From assembly GCA_012514915.1 (NCBI GenBank), contig JAAYZJ010000059.1, forward strand, positions 1 through 7,371: a stretch of DNA of 7,371 bases. The letters are read 5' to 3'. Position 1 is the stretch's first letter. Each line of letters begins with the position of its first letter. The notes under the pieces were generated by a model, which saw only the letters and a program-made list of their open reading frames with translations, was not told the origin of the DNA and searched no databases. The stretch is from Lentisphaerota bacterium (lineage in GTDB: Bacteria > Verrucomicrobiota > Kiritimatiellia > RFP12 > JAAYLN01). Below, in pieces: positions 1 to 6,274 of this stretch. Made by a program: the position numbers and the translations under genes.

Positions 1-921
1 CAGGATCGTCAAGCCAAGTCCCATGAAGCGGCCGAAGCGGTCACGCGCGTGGAAGGCGATCCAGGTTCCGCCGCAAAGGATGCCGGCGAACAGCAGGATG
101 ATGCCGATCGAGGCCGGGAGTCCGAGCTCCTCGCCGGCGATCGCGTAGATGAAGTCGGTATGCGCTTCGGGAAGATAGCGGTATTTCTGGATGCTGTTGC
201 TGAGTCCCACGCCCATCGGCCCCCCGATGACGAAGGCGTTGATCGACTGAACCGTCTGATGCGCCTGAGCCCCTCCTTCGCCAACGATCCCCTGCCAGAA
301 ATCCTTGACCCGGTTCAGGCGGTGGGGATCGCCGAGGATCAGGACGGCCAATCCCGAGACGGCCGCGGCCAGCCCGATCCCCAGGTGGCTGATCCGCGTC
401 CCCGCGGCGAGGAAGATCTTGCCGGCGATGGCCAGGATGACCGCCGTGGCGCCGAAATCGGGGGCCAGCAGAATCGGGGCCGTCAGGATGCCGAGAATGG
501 CGCCGGGAATCAAAAAACCGCGCGTCAGGCTGGAGGAGCGTGGGCCGACGCGGTCGAACCAGGCGGCGAAAACCATCAGGATGCCGATCTTGGCGAACTC
601 GCTGGGCTGGAGCTGGTAGAAGCCGAAGTCGATCCAGCGGTGGCTCCCGTTGCGGGCCTCGAACAGGAAGACGGCCGTCGTGCCCGCCAGCACCAGCCCG
701 GCAACCACCAGCAGCACATCCAGCCGCGCCCAGACGCGGTAGTCAATGCGCGCCGCCAACCACGCCGCGCCGATGCCGAGCGCGAGTGAGATCGCCTGGC
801 GGATCACGAACGCGTTCGGATGGGCCGGGTTGACCGTCGAACTGGCGCTGTAGACCAGCACCAGCCCGGTTGCCAGCAGCAGGGTCAATGCAAAGAGCAG
901 CAGGGAGACGGCGCGGCGCAC
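1..921 (-). CDS. ftsW: Septal peptidoglycan glycosyltransferase FtsW (SEDS family), 3' end cut off by window
   Basis: This is a polytopic inner-membrane protein that polymerises lipid II into glycan strands at the division septum, working with the transpeptidase FtsI. The 307 visible residues were translated by hand. They begin VRRAVSLLLFALTLLLATGL, so the first membrane helix starts almost at once and there is no long cytoplasmic tail. SEDS signatures are clear: NGSHRWIDFG (91-100), QPSEFAK (105-111), PDFGAT (154-159), a glycine-rich segment ending SIQK (233-246), and YLPEAHTDF (249-257). Asp256 in HTDF matches the essential Asp of the family (D297 in E. coli FtsW). Family members are about 360-420 residues, so the last membrane segments lie outside the window. 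The start is GTG at 921; no ATG is available between the preceding stop and helix 1, and GAGG lies 9 bases upstream. RodA and SpoVE share these motifs; the dcw context favours FtsW. Confidence 0.95.
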   Translation of the reverse strand, partial: MRRAVSLLLFALTLLLATGLVLVYSASSTVNPAHPNAFVIRQAISLALGIGAAWLAARIDYRVWARLDVLLVVAGLVLAGTTAVFLFEARNGSHRWIDFGFYQLQPSEFAKIGILMVFAAWFDRVGPRSSSLTRGFLIPGAILGILTAPILLAPDFGATAVILAIAGKIFLAAGTRISHLGIGLAAAVSGLAVLILGDPHRLNRVKDFWQGIVGEGGAQAHQTVQSINAFVIGGPMGVGLSNSIQKYRYLPEAHTDFIYAIAGEELGLPASIGIILLFAGILCGGTWIAFHARDRFGRFMGLGLTIL

Positions 922-930
922 GGCAACCTG

Positions 931-934
931 CCTC
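931..934 (-). promoter_or_regulatory. Ribosome binding site of ftsW
   Basis: GAGG lies nine bases before the GTG at 921, between the stop of the LysM gene and ftsW. It supports GTG as the ftsW start, since no ATG lies nearby in frame. Confidence 0.6.
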
Positions 935-936
935 GC

Positions 937-1938
937 TCAAGGCGCGGTCGCGGCTGCGGCCGGGATTTTGAGGACCGTGCCGGGAATCAGTTCCGATCCG
1001 ACCAGGTTGTTGGCGGCCTTGATGGCGGCGGTGCTGACGCCCCAGCGGATCGCGACGGAATAGATATCCTCGCCGGCCGTTACCGTGTGGCTCTGCGTGG
1101 CGGCCGGTGCGGCCGGCGTGGCGAGGTCAAGCGTCGGCAGCGGGGGCGGTGCGGGGATCGCACCGGTGTCGGCACCGGTGGTCGGCGCGGTGTCCGGAGC
1201 CTCCGGCACGGGCGGGGTGGGCAGGGGCTCGACAACGGGAAGCGGGGCGGGCGGTGCCACATCGATCGGTGCGGCGGGCACGACGACCGGGGCTACGGGG
1301 GCCGGTTCCTTCACAGGGGCCTTGGTGGCGGCGGTTGTCTTCGCGCCGGGGATGACGAGTTTCTGGTTCACCCGGATCAGGTCGCTGGTCAGGTTGTTGG
1401 CTTTCTTGAGATCCGCAACCCTGACCCCGTGGCGCAGGGCGATCACCGAGAGGGAGTCGCCCGATTTCACGACATAGGTTCCGCCGGCGCTTTTCGCGGC
1501 GCTCTTTGTCGCCTTGACGGCGGCGCGCACGGGGTGCGCCACATCCACCTGCCCCGGCAGTTGAATGACCTCACCGACCAGCAGCCGGTTGGGGTTGATG
1601 CGCGGATTGACGGCGGCCACATCCTGCCAGCGGAGCTTGTAGCGGTAGGCGATGCCCGAGAGCGTGTCGCCGGCCTTGACCGTGTAGGCGGTCGTCAGTT
1701 GCTGCCGGGCGTAGGTCGTCGCCGGGGCGGGGGTCTCGAAGGCGGCCGTCCCCGCCGGTTCCTCGATGACCCGCGGCGTCACCTGAACCGGTTCGGGCTC
1801 GAGCGCGCTGGGCATGGGGCGCAGACGCATATCCTCGGCCTCGCTGCCGCTGTAGGTCGTGGAGCAGCCTTGAACGAGGCAGACACCGGCTGCGACGCCC
1901 GCGACACCCACGAAATGAATCAGGTTCATGCTCTTCAT
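937..1938 (-). CDS. LysM-repeat lipoprotein, NlpD-like in position but without a catalytic domain
   Basis: This 333-residue protein is probably exported and lipid-anchored, and binds peptidoglycan. Residues 1-24 look like a lipoprotein signal peptide: a short basic start, a hydrophobic core, then LVQGC with Cys25 as the likely lipidated residue. Gln at -2 is not the usual lipobox choice. Three LysM repeats follow at about 84-128 (YTVKAGDTLSGIA), 154-198 (YVVKSGDSLSVIA) and 283-326 (HTVTAGEDIYSVA). A low-complexity Pro/Ala/Val linker (about 199-281) separates the second and third. I see no M23 peptidase, amidase or NlpC/P60 domain. The ATG at 1938 has GAGGAG nine bases upstream, overlapping the murD stop; Met4 is a weaker alternative start. 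The gene lies 13 bases after murD and 15 before ftsW, in the slot occupied by nlpD in chlamydiae. A role in septal wall binding or amidase control is inference. Confidence 0.88.
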   Translation of the reverse strand: MKSMNLIHFVGVAGVAAGVCLVQGCSTTYSGSEAEDMRLRPMPSALEPEPVQVTPRVIEEPAGTAAFETPAPATTYARQQLTTAYTVKAGDTLSGIAYRYKLRWQDVAAVNPRINPNRLLVGEVIQLPGQVDVAHPVRAAVKATKSAAKSAGGTYVVKSGDSLSVIALRHGVRVADLKKANNLTSDLIRVNQKLVIPGAKTTAATKAPVKEPAPVAPVVVPAAPIDVAPPAPLPVVEPLPTPPVPEAPDTAPTTGADTGAIPAPPPLPTLDLATPAAPAATQSHTVTAGEDIYSVAIRWGVSTAAIKAANNLVGSELIPGTVLKIPAAAATAP

Positions 1939-1947
1939 CTTCTTCTG

Positions 1948-1953
1948 CTCCTC
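1948..1953 (-). promoter_or_regulatory. Ribosome binding site of the LysM gene, overlapping the murD stop
   Basis: GAGGAG lies nine bases before the ATG at 1938, and its first two bases are also the last two bases of the murD stop codon TGA (1954-1952). Ribosomes ending murD would stop on this site, which suggests coupled translation. Confidence 0.7.
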
Positions 1954-3319
1954 ATGTCGGCATCGCAGTGGATGCCCCGCTTAACGCCTGCACCAGGCGA
2001 GTGAAGCACTCGCCCCGTTGCCTGTACCCCTCGAACTGGTCAAAACTCGCGCATCCCGGCGACAGGATCACGGCGTCGCCGGCCTCGGCCTCGGCTGCGG
2101 CCATGGCGACGGCACGCTCCAGATCCCCGCACGCGGCGCAGGGCACGGCCGGAGTCCACGCCTCGCGGAGAGACCGAGTCGATTCGCCAATAAGATAGAC
2201 CTTTTTCACCCGTGTTGTCAGCAACTCTTTTACCGTCTCCAAATCGGTCTCTTTCAAGCGGCCGCCGGCGATCAGCCGGACGGGTTCGCGCGTCATGCGG
2301 AGCGCCGCTCCGAGCGCCGCCAGGCTGGTCGCCTTGGAGTCGTCGATGTAGACGACGCCGCGGTGCCGGCCGACGCGCTGCATGCGGTGGGCTAAAGGAC
2401 GGAAGGCGGCGAACCCCGCCGCGATCTGGGCGGGTTCAAGGCCGCAGGCATGCAGCGCGCCCGCGAGCGCGGCGGCGGCTTCGCCTAGGACGGGGTTGTC
2501 GTACCAGGTTCCCGCCAGCGCCACCTCGATGGGGACGGCGCCCACCCTTCCGGCGACGCGGCCGGGGGTGTAGCACCAGTCGCCCGCGCCGGCGCCGAAG
2601 GTCTGCACGGAGACCCCGCCGGGGCATGCGGCGGCCAGGCTGGACTGGCCGGCCGGCAGCAGGGCGACGTCGCCGCGCCCCTGGCGCGCGAACAGGCGGA
2701 GCTTCGCCCGGGTGTAGGCCTCCATCGTGTGGTGGCGGTCCAGGTGATCGGCCTGCAGATTGAGCAGCACGGCAACGGCGGGCTTGAACGTCTCCACCTG
2801 CTCGAGCTGGAAGGAACTGATCTCGACGACGGCCCACGGCAGGCCGGGCTGGTCGAGCACGCAGGCGCTGAGCGGAATACCGTAGTTGCCCGCCGGCGTG
2901 GCGGGCTGTCCGGCCGCCGTGAGCGCATCGGCCGCCAATTTCACGGCGGAGGTCTTCCCCTTGCTGCCAGTGATAGCCAGGATCTTGCCGGGCCAGAACA
3001 CGAAGCCGAGCTCCATTTCGCCGACGACCGGGATGCCCCGCGCGGCGCACGCGCGCAGCCAGGGATGTTCCGCCTCGAAAGCCGGGCTTGCCACGCACAG
3101 GGTGAAGGGTTCCGGGGGCAGCGCCGCGACACCACCCGCCACGTCTACGCCGAGGCCGGCCAGGCGGGCTCGCACCCCCTCCAGCCGCGCCTCCGGCGCG
3201 GCGTCGAGGAGCATCACGCGGTTGCCCTGCGCCCGCAGCAGGCGGGCGGCGGCCACGCCGCTGACGCCGGCCCCCAGCACGCAGGCGTATTGATTCCGGT
3301 AGGCTTGACACGCCTTCAT
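1952..3319 (-). CDS. murD: UDP-N-acetylmuramoyl-L-alanine--D-glutamate ligase (MurD)
   Basis: MurD is a cytoplasmic ATP-dependent ligase that adds D-glutamate to UDP-MurNAc-L-Ala. The 455 residues are close to the usual length (about 440-460). Visible motifs are an N-terminal Rossmann-like VLGAGVSG (14-21), the P-loop GSKGKT (118-123), GNYG (144-147), EISSFQLE (166-173), DHLDRH (191-196), and Lys206 in AKLRLF, where family members carry a carbamylated lysine. Further on are HR (311-312), DDSKAT (326-331) and SPGCASFDQF (420-429). SSFQLE and CASFDQF separate it from MurC, MurE and MurF. Two sites are unusual. The HNxxN-type motif before the alanine-rich helix reads YDNPVLGEAAAAL (273-285). The GGxDK motif reads GGRLK (352-356), keeping the Lys but losing the Asp. 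The ATG at 3319 is one base after the murF stop, with GGAAGGGGG (3336-3328) inside the end of murF as ribosome binding site, so the pair is probably coupled. Confidence 0.96.
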   Translation of the reverse strand: MKACQAYRNQYACVLGAGVSGVAAARLLRAQGNRVMLLDAAPEARLEGVRARLAGLGVDVAGGVAALPPEPFTLCVASPAFEAEHPWLRACAARGIPVVGEMELGFVFWPGKILAITGSKGKTSAVKLAADALTAAGQPATPAGNYGIPLSACVLDQPGLPWAVVEISSFQLEQVETFKPAVAVLLNLQADHLDRHHTMEAYTRAKLRLFARQGRGDVALLPAGQSSLAAACPGGVSVQTFGAGAGDWCYTPGRVAGRVGAVPIEVALAGTWYDNPVLGEAAAALAGALHACGLEPAQIAAGFAAFRPLAHRMQRVGRHRGVVYIDDSKATSLAALGAALRMTREPVRLIAGGRLKETDLETVKELLTTRVKKVYLIGESTRSLREAWTPAVPCAACGDLERAVAMAAAEAEAGDAVILSPGCASFDQFEGYRQRGECFTRLVQALSGASTAMPT

Positions 3320-3320
3320 C

Positions 3321-4760
3321 TCACGTGCCCCCTTCCCCGCCGGCGGGCGGCGGCGTCGCCTCGCGCCAGGCTTTCATGGCCTGTTCAAGCGCCACGCCGC
3401 GCGAGGCCTTCAGCAGAACCCAGTCGCCGCGCCGCGCGAGGCGCGCCAGGGCGCCTCCCGCCGCAGCCGCATCCGACACGCGCAGCACCTGACCCGCGAA
3501 GCCATGCGCTGCGGCGGCGTCCGCCATCCAGCCGCCGGCCGAGCCGACGGCGACGAGGATCTCGCAGCCGCTGGCGCCGATCGTCACCCCGCAGGCCGCA
3601 TGATAGGCCTGTGCATCGCGGCCCAGTTCCCGCATTTCCCCGAGCACGAGGATCCGGCGCCCGCAGGCCGCCGCGGCAAAGGTCCGGATGGCCGCATCCA
3701 TCGAGACGGGGCTGGCGTTGTAGGCATCGTTGATCACGGTGACGCCCCGCCACGCGCTGGTTTCCCAGCGCATGCCCATGCGTGGCAGACGCGGCAAGCC
3801 GGCCTCGATCGCCTCCCAGGGAACGTCGCAGGCGCGCGCCGCCGCCAGCGACAGCAGGGCGTTGAGCACGTGGTGCCGGCCGGGCAGGCCCAGCGAGAGA
3901 ACGCGGGGCCGGTCCACGGCGGGGCCGCTCACCGTGAAGCGTCCGGTCATCGGATCGATCGCCGTCGCGTGGTAGTCGGCGGCGGCCCCGTCGAGGGCGA
4001 CGGTGATGACGCGCGCCCGCGTGGCGGCGCGCAGGCGCGCGTGCCATGGTGAGCCGGCATCCAGCACGGCGAAGCCGGCGGGAGGCACCGCCTGCAGCAG
4101 GGCCGCCTTCTCGTCGACGATGGCCTCAAGCGACGCAAAGAATTCGAGATGAACCGGGGCGATGGTGCCGAGGATGGCAGCGTCGGGCTCCAGAACGGCG
4201 GCGAGCGGCGCGATCTCGCCCGGATGGCTCATCCCGAGTTCAAAGACGCCGAGGCGTGTGCCGCGCTCCATTTGCAGCAGGCTGAGCGGCAGACCGATAT
4301 CGGTGTTGAAATTGCCGCAGGTCGAGGCGGTCGGGGCGTGTGCCGCCAGCAACGCCGCCGTCCAGGTTTTGATGGTGCTCTTGCCGACGCTGCCAGTCAC
4401 GCCGATCACGACGGGATTCACGGTGCGGCGGTAGCCCTGCCCCAGCGCGGCCAGCGCCTGCAGGGTGTCGGGCACGCGCAGCAGCGGCAGCGGCCCGGCA
4501 TCGGCCGGCGCCTGCCAGTCCGTGTTGACCAGGGCGGCGGCGCCCACGCGGCAGGCCTGCACGACGAAGGCGTGGCCATCGACCGTGGCGCCGGGCAGCG
4601 CGACATACAGGTTGCCGGGGCGGATGGTCCGGCTGTCGTTCATCACCCCGCGCAGGACCCGCGGTGGATGCTCCCAGACGCCGCCGCTCCAACGGGCCAG
4701 GTCGGCGGGGTCGAACGGCTGGTCGAGCGTCAATGGCGATTGGATGCGGTCAGCTCCCAT
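3321..4760 (-). CDS. murF: UDP-N-acetylmuramoyl-tripeptide--D-alanyl-D-alanine ligase (MurF)
   Basis: MurF is a cytoplasmic ATP-dependent ligase that joins D-Ala-D-Ala to UDP-MurNAc-tripeptide, the last soluble step before lipid I. With the start at 4760 it has 479 residues (E. coli MurF about 452). Motifs, numbered from this start: DSRT (42-45) in the N-terminal substrate domain, P-loop TGSVGKST (122-129), GNFNTDIGLPL (149-159), ELGMSHPGEI (174-183), GRHHVLNAL (294-302), NDAYNASPVSM (344-354), LGEMRELG (373-380) and LKASRGV (450-456). NDxYNAxPxSM and LGEMxELG are typical of MurF. The frame is open back to an ATG at 4835, but those 25 extra residues lie wholly within murE and look like shadow sequence. 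The ATG at 4760 has AGGAG upstream and overlaps the murE end by 11 bases. A Gly/Pro-rich tail follows the last conserved block. MraY, which would use the product, is not encoded next to it. Confidence 0.96.
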   Translation of the reverse strand: MGADRIQSPLTLDQPFDPADLARWSGGVWEHPPRVLRGVMNDSRTIRPGNLYVALPGATVDGHAFVVQACRVGAAALVNTDWQAPADAGPLPLLRVPDTLQALAALGQGYRRTVNPVVIGVTGSVGKSTIKTWTAALLAAHAPTASTCGNFNTDIGLPLSLLQMERGTRLGVFELGMSHPGEIAPLAAVLEPDAAILGTIAPVHLEFFASLEAIVDEKAALLQAVPPAGFAVLDAGSPWHARLRAATRARVITVALDGAAADYHATAIDPMTGRFTVSGPAVDRPRVLSLGLPGRHHVLNALLSLAAARACDVPWEAIEAGLPRLPRMGMRWETSAWRGVTVINDAYNASPVSMDAAIRTFAAAACGRRILVLGEMRELGRDAQAYHAACGVTIGASGCEILVAVGSAGGWMADAAAAHGFAGQVLRVSDAAAAGGALARLARRGDWVLLKASRGVALEQAMKAWREATPPPAGGEGGT

Positions 4761-6216
4761 GGGTGGCGAGACTCCTGACTTCGGCACGGTCGTCGAACGC
4801 GAAGCGGTTGTGCCGGGTTTCCTGGTAGGTTTCATGACCTTTACCGGCGATCAGGACGATGTCGCCCTTGCCGGCGGTGCGCAGCGCCCGGCCGATGGCC
4901 GCGCGGCGGTCGGGATCGGTCTGGACGGGCTTGCCGGCGATGCCGGCCGTGATCTCGGCGATGATCGCTTCGGGATCTTCCGAGCGCGGGTTGTCGGAGG
5001 TCACGATAATCTCGTCGGCCAGTTCGGCCGCCACGCGGCCCATCAACGGCCGCTTGGCGCGATCGCGGTCGCCGCCGCAGCCGAAGACGACGATCAGCCG
5101 CCGCGGCGCGAGTTCGCGCAGGGTGGCGAGGACATTGCGCAGCGCGTCGTCGGTGTGCGCGTAATCGACGAAAATGGCGGCGGGATGCCGGGCCTCGACC
5201 TTCTCCAGGCGGCCCCAGCGGGGACGGGCGCGCTGCAGGGTCTCGCACAGCCGGTCGAAGGGGATCCCGGCGGCGAGCGCCAGCCCGGCGACGCACAGCA
5301 GGTTGGCGACGTTGAACCGTCCGAGCAGCGCGACGCTCAGCGCCTGGCTGCCTGCCGGGGTCTGCAGCAGGAAGCGGGAGCCCTGCGCGTCGAGTTGCAG
5401 GTCGGTCGCGCGGATATCAGCCGCCGCGTCCAGTCCGTACGCGACCGGGTGAAGCCCGAGGCCGGCCGCCTGCTCGATCAGACGGCGTCCATAGGGGTCG
5501 TCGCGGTTGACGACGGCCGGCGCTCCCGGATGCAAGGCGCTCAGTTGCTCGAACAGCCGGCACTTGGCCCGGAAGTAGGTCTCGAAGTCATGGTGATAGT
5601 CGAAATGATCGCGCGTCAGATTGGTGAATGCGGCCGCCGCGAAGCGGATGTCGCCCGTGCGGTGCTGGTCCAGCGCGTGCGACGAGACTTCCATGACGGC
5701 CGCCTGGCATCCGTCGTTGCGCATGGCCCCCAGCAAGCCCTGCAGCTCGCAACTGTCGGGAGTGGTCCGGCTGGCCGCGATGATCCGGTCGCCGTAGCTG
5801 TACTCGACCGTCGAGATCAGGCCCGTCTTCCGCCCTTCCGCCTGCAGGACATCGCGCAACAGGCCGGCCACGGTCGTTTTACCGTTGGTGCCGGTCACGC
5901 CGTAGACCGCGAGCGTGTGCGAGGGGTGGTCGTGGATGGCGCAGGCGAGCCGCGCGAGCGCGCGGCGCGCATCGGCCAGATGAATCCATCCGGGCCCGGT
6001 GGGTGGCGGGGGGCGTTCCGCCGCGATGGCGACGGCGCCGCGGGCCAGGGCCTGCTCGATGTGGCGGTAGCCCTCGTCCTGATGGCCATGGATGGCGACG
6101 AACAGGTCGCCGGCCCGGGCCAGCCGGGAGTCGCAGCAGACGCCGCTGATCTCCAGCGAGTCGGGTGCCGTTCGCGCGACGACCTCAACCGCGTGCAGCA
6201 AGGACGCCAGTTTCAT
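4750..6216 (-). CDS. murE: UDP-N-acetylmuramoyl-L-alanyl-D-glutamate--2,6-diaminopimelate ligase (MurE)
   Basis: MurE is a cytoplasmic ATP-dependent ligase that adds the third stem-peptide residue to UDP-MurNAc-L-Ala-D-Glu. The 488 residues match the family (E. coli 495). Motifs, numbered from the start at 6216: DSR (29-31), P-loop GVTGTNGKTT (106-115), TTPD (151-154), EVSSHALDQHR (176-186), TNLTRDHFDYH (198-208), Lys218 in RAKCRLF (likely carbamylated), GRFNVANLL (299-307), GRLEKV (335-340), VDYAHTDDAL (350-359), FGCGGDRDRAKRP (378-390), TSDNPRSEDP (406-415) and GKGHE (458-462). DNPR is the signature of meso-diaminopimelate-specific enzymes; lysine-adding enzymes differ at the Arg. The frame is open to an ATG at 6309, inside ftsI, but the ATG at 6216 has GGAGG nine bases upstream and begins MKLASLL like other MurE proteins. 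The end overlaps murF by 11 bases. Confidence 0.97.
   Translation of the reverse strand: MKLASLLHAVEVVARTAPDSLEISGVCCDSRLARAGDLFVAIHGHQDEGYRHIEQALARGAVAIAAERPPPPTGPGWIHLADARRALARLACAIHDHPSHTLAVYGVTGTNGKTTVAGLLRDVLQAEGRKTGLISTVEYSYGDRIIAASRTTPDSCELQGLLGAMRNDGCQAAVMEVSSHALDQHRTGDIRFAAAAFTNLTRDHFDYHHDFETYFRAKCRLFEQLSALHPGAPAVVNRDDPYGRRLIEQAAGLGLHPVAYGLDAAADIRATDLQLDAQGSRFLLQTPAGSQALSVALLGRFNVANLLCVAGLALAAGIPFDRLCETLQRARPRWGRLEKVEARHPAAIFVDYAHTDDALRNVLATLRELAPRRLIVVFGCGGDRDRAKRPLMGRVAAELADEIIVTSDNPRSEDPEAIIAEITAGIAGKPVQTDPDRRAAIGRALRTAGKGDIVLIAGKGHETYQETRHNRFAFDDRAEVRSLATHGS
4772..4776 (-). promoter_or_regulatory. Ribosome binding site that decides the murF start
   Basis: AGGAG lies eleven bases before the ATG at 4760, within the last codons of murE. 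It favours this ATG over the in-frame ATG at 4835. Confidence 0.6.
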
Positions 6217-6223
6217 CCACGTT

Positions 6224-6230
6224 CCCCTCC
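6224..6230 (-). promoter_or_regulatory. Ribosome binding site that decides the murE start
   Basis: GGAGGGG, with GGAGG nine bases before the ATG at 6216, is the strongest Shine-Dalgarno match in the window. It fixes the murE start over the in-frame ATG at 6309. It directly adjoins the palindrome at 6231-6248. Confidence 0.75.
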
Positions 6231-6248
6231 GGGCGGCGGCCGCCGCCC
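6231..6248 (-). promoter_or_regulatory. Perfect 18-base GC palindrome (hairpin) next to the murE ribosome binding site
   Basis: Read on the coding strand, GGGCGGCGG is followed directly by its exact reverse complement CCGCCGCCC. In RNA this could fold as a 7-base-pair all-GC stem with a GGCC loop. It fills much of the 58-base ftsI-murE gap and ends at the base before the murE Shine-Dalgarno sequence. No U-run follows, so a classic intrinsic terminator is unlikely. The palindrome is seen directly; a role in murE translation, RNA stability or processing is inference. Confidence 0.5.
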
Positions 6249-6274
6249 CGCATGGTTGCGCCACGACCGCGGCC

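Noticed and set aside
512..517. Six-T run on the ftsW coding strand as a possible programmed frameshift
   Set aside because: The FtsW reading frame continues with conserved motifs on both sides, so no frameshift is needed. Slippage would soon meet a stop.
1100..1340. Repetitive GC-rich stretch as a possible tandem repeat or recombination site
   Set aside because: It codes for the Pro/Ala/Val linker between LysM repeats 2 and 3. Biased composition explains the repetition, and I see no regular repeat unit.
820..2004. 394-codon plus-strand open frame antisense to the LysM gene and the ftsW start
   Set aside because: The product is Gly/Arg-rich shadow sequence opposite a gene with a signal peptide, three LysM repeats and a good ribosome binding site.
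2729..3733. 334-codon plus-strand open frame antisense to murD and murF
   Set aside because: It becomes Arg/Pro/Ser-rich low complexity and lies opposite conserved Mur ligase motifs.
4761..4835. Upstream in-frame extension of murF to an ATG at 4835
   Set aside because: The extra 25 residues lie entirely inside the conserved murE reading frame and look like shadow sequence. The ATG at 4760 has a ribosome binding site.
6231..6248. Intrinsic terminator after ftsI
   Set aside because: The hairpin is not followed by a U-run, and murE begins at once.
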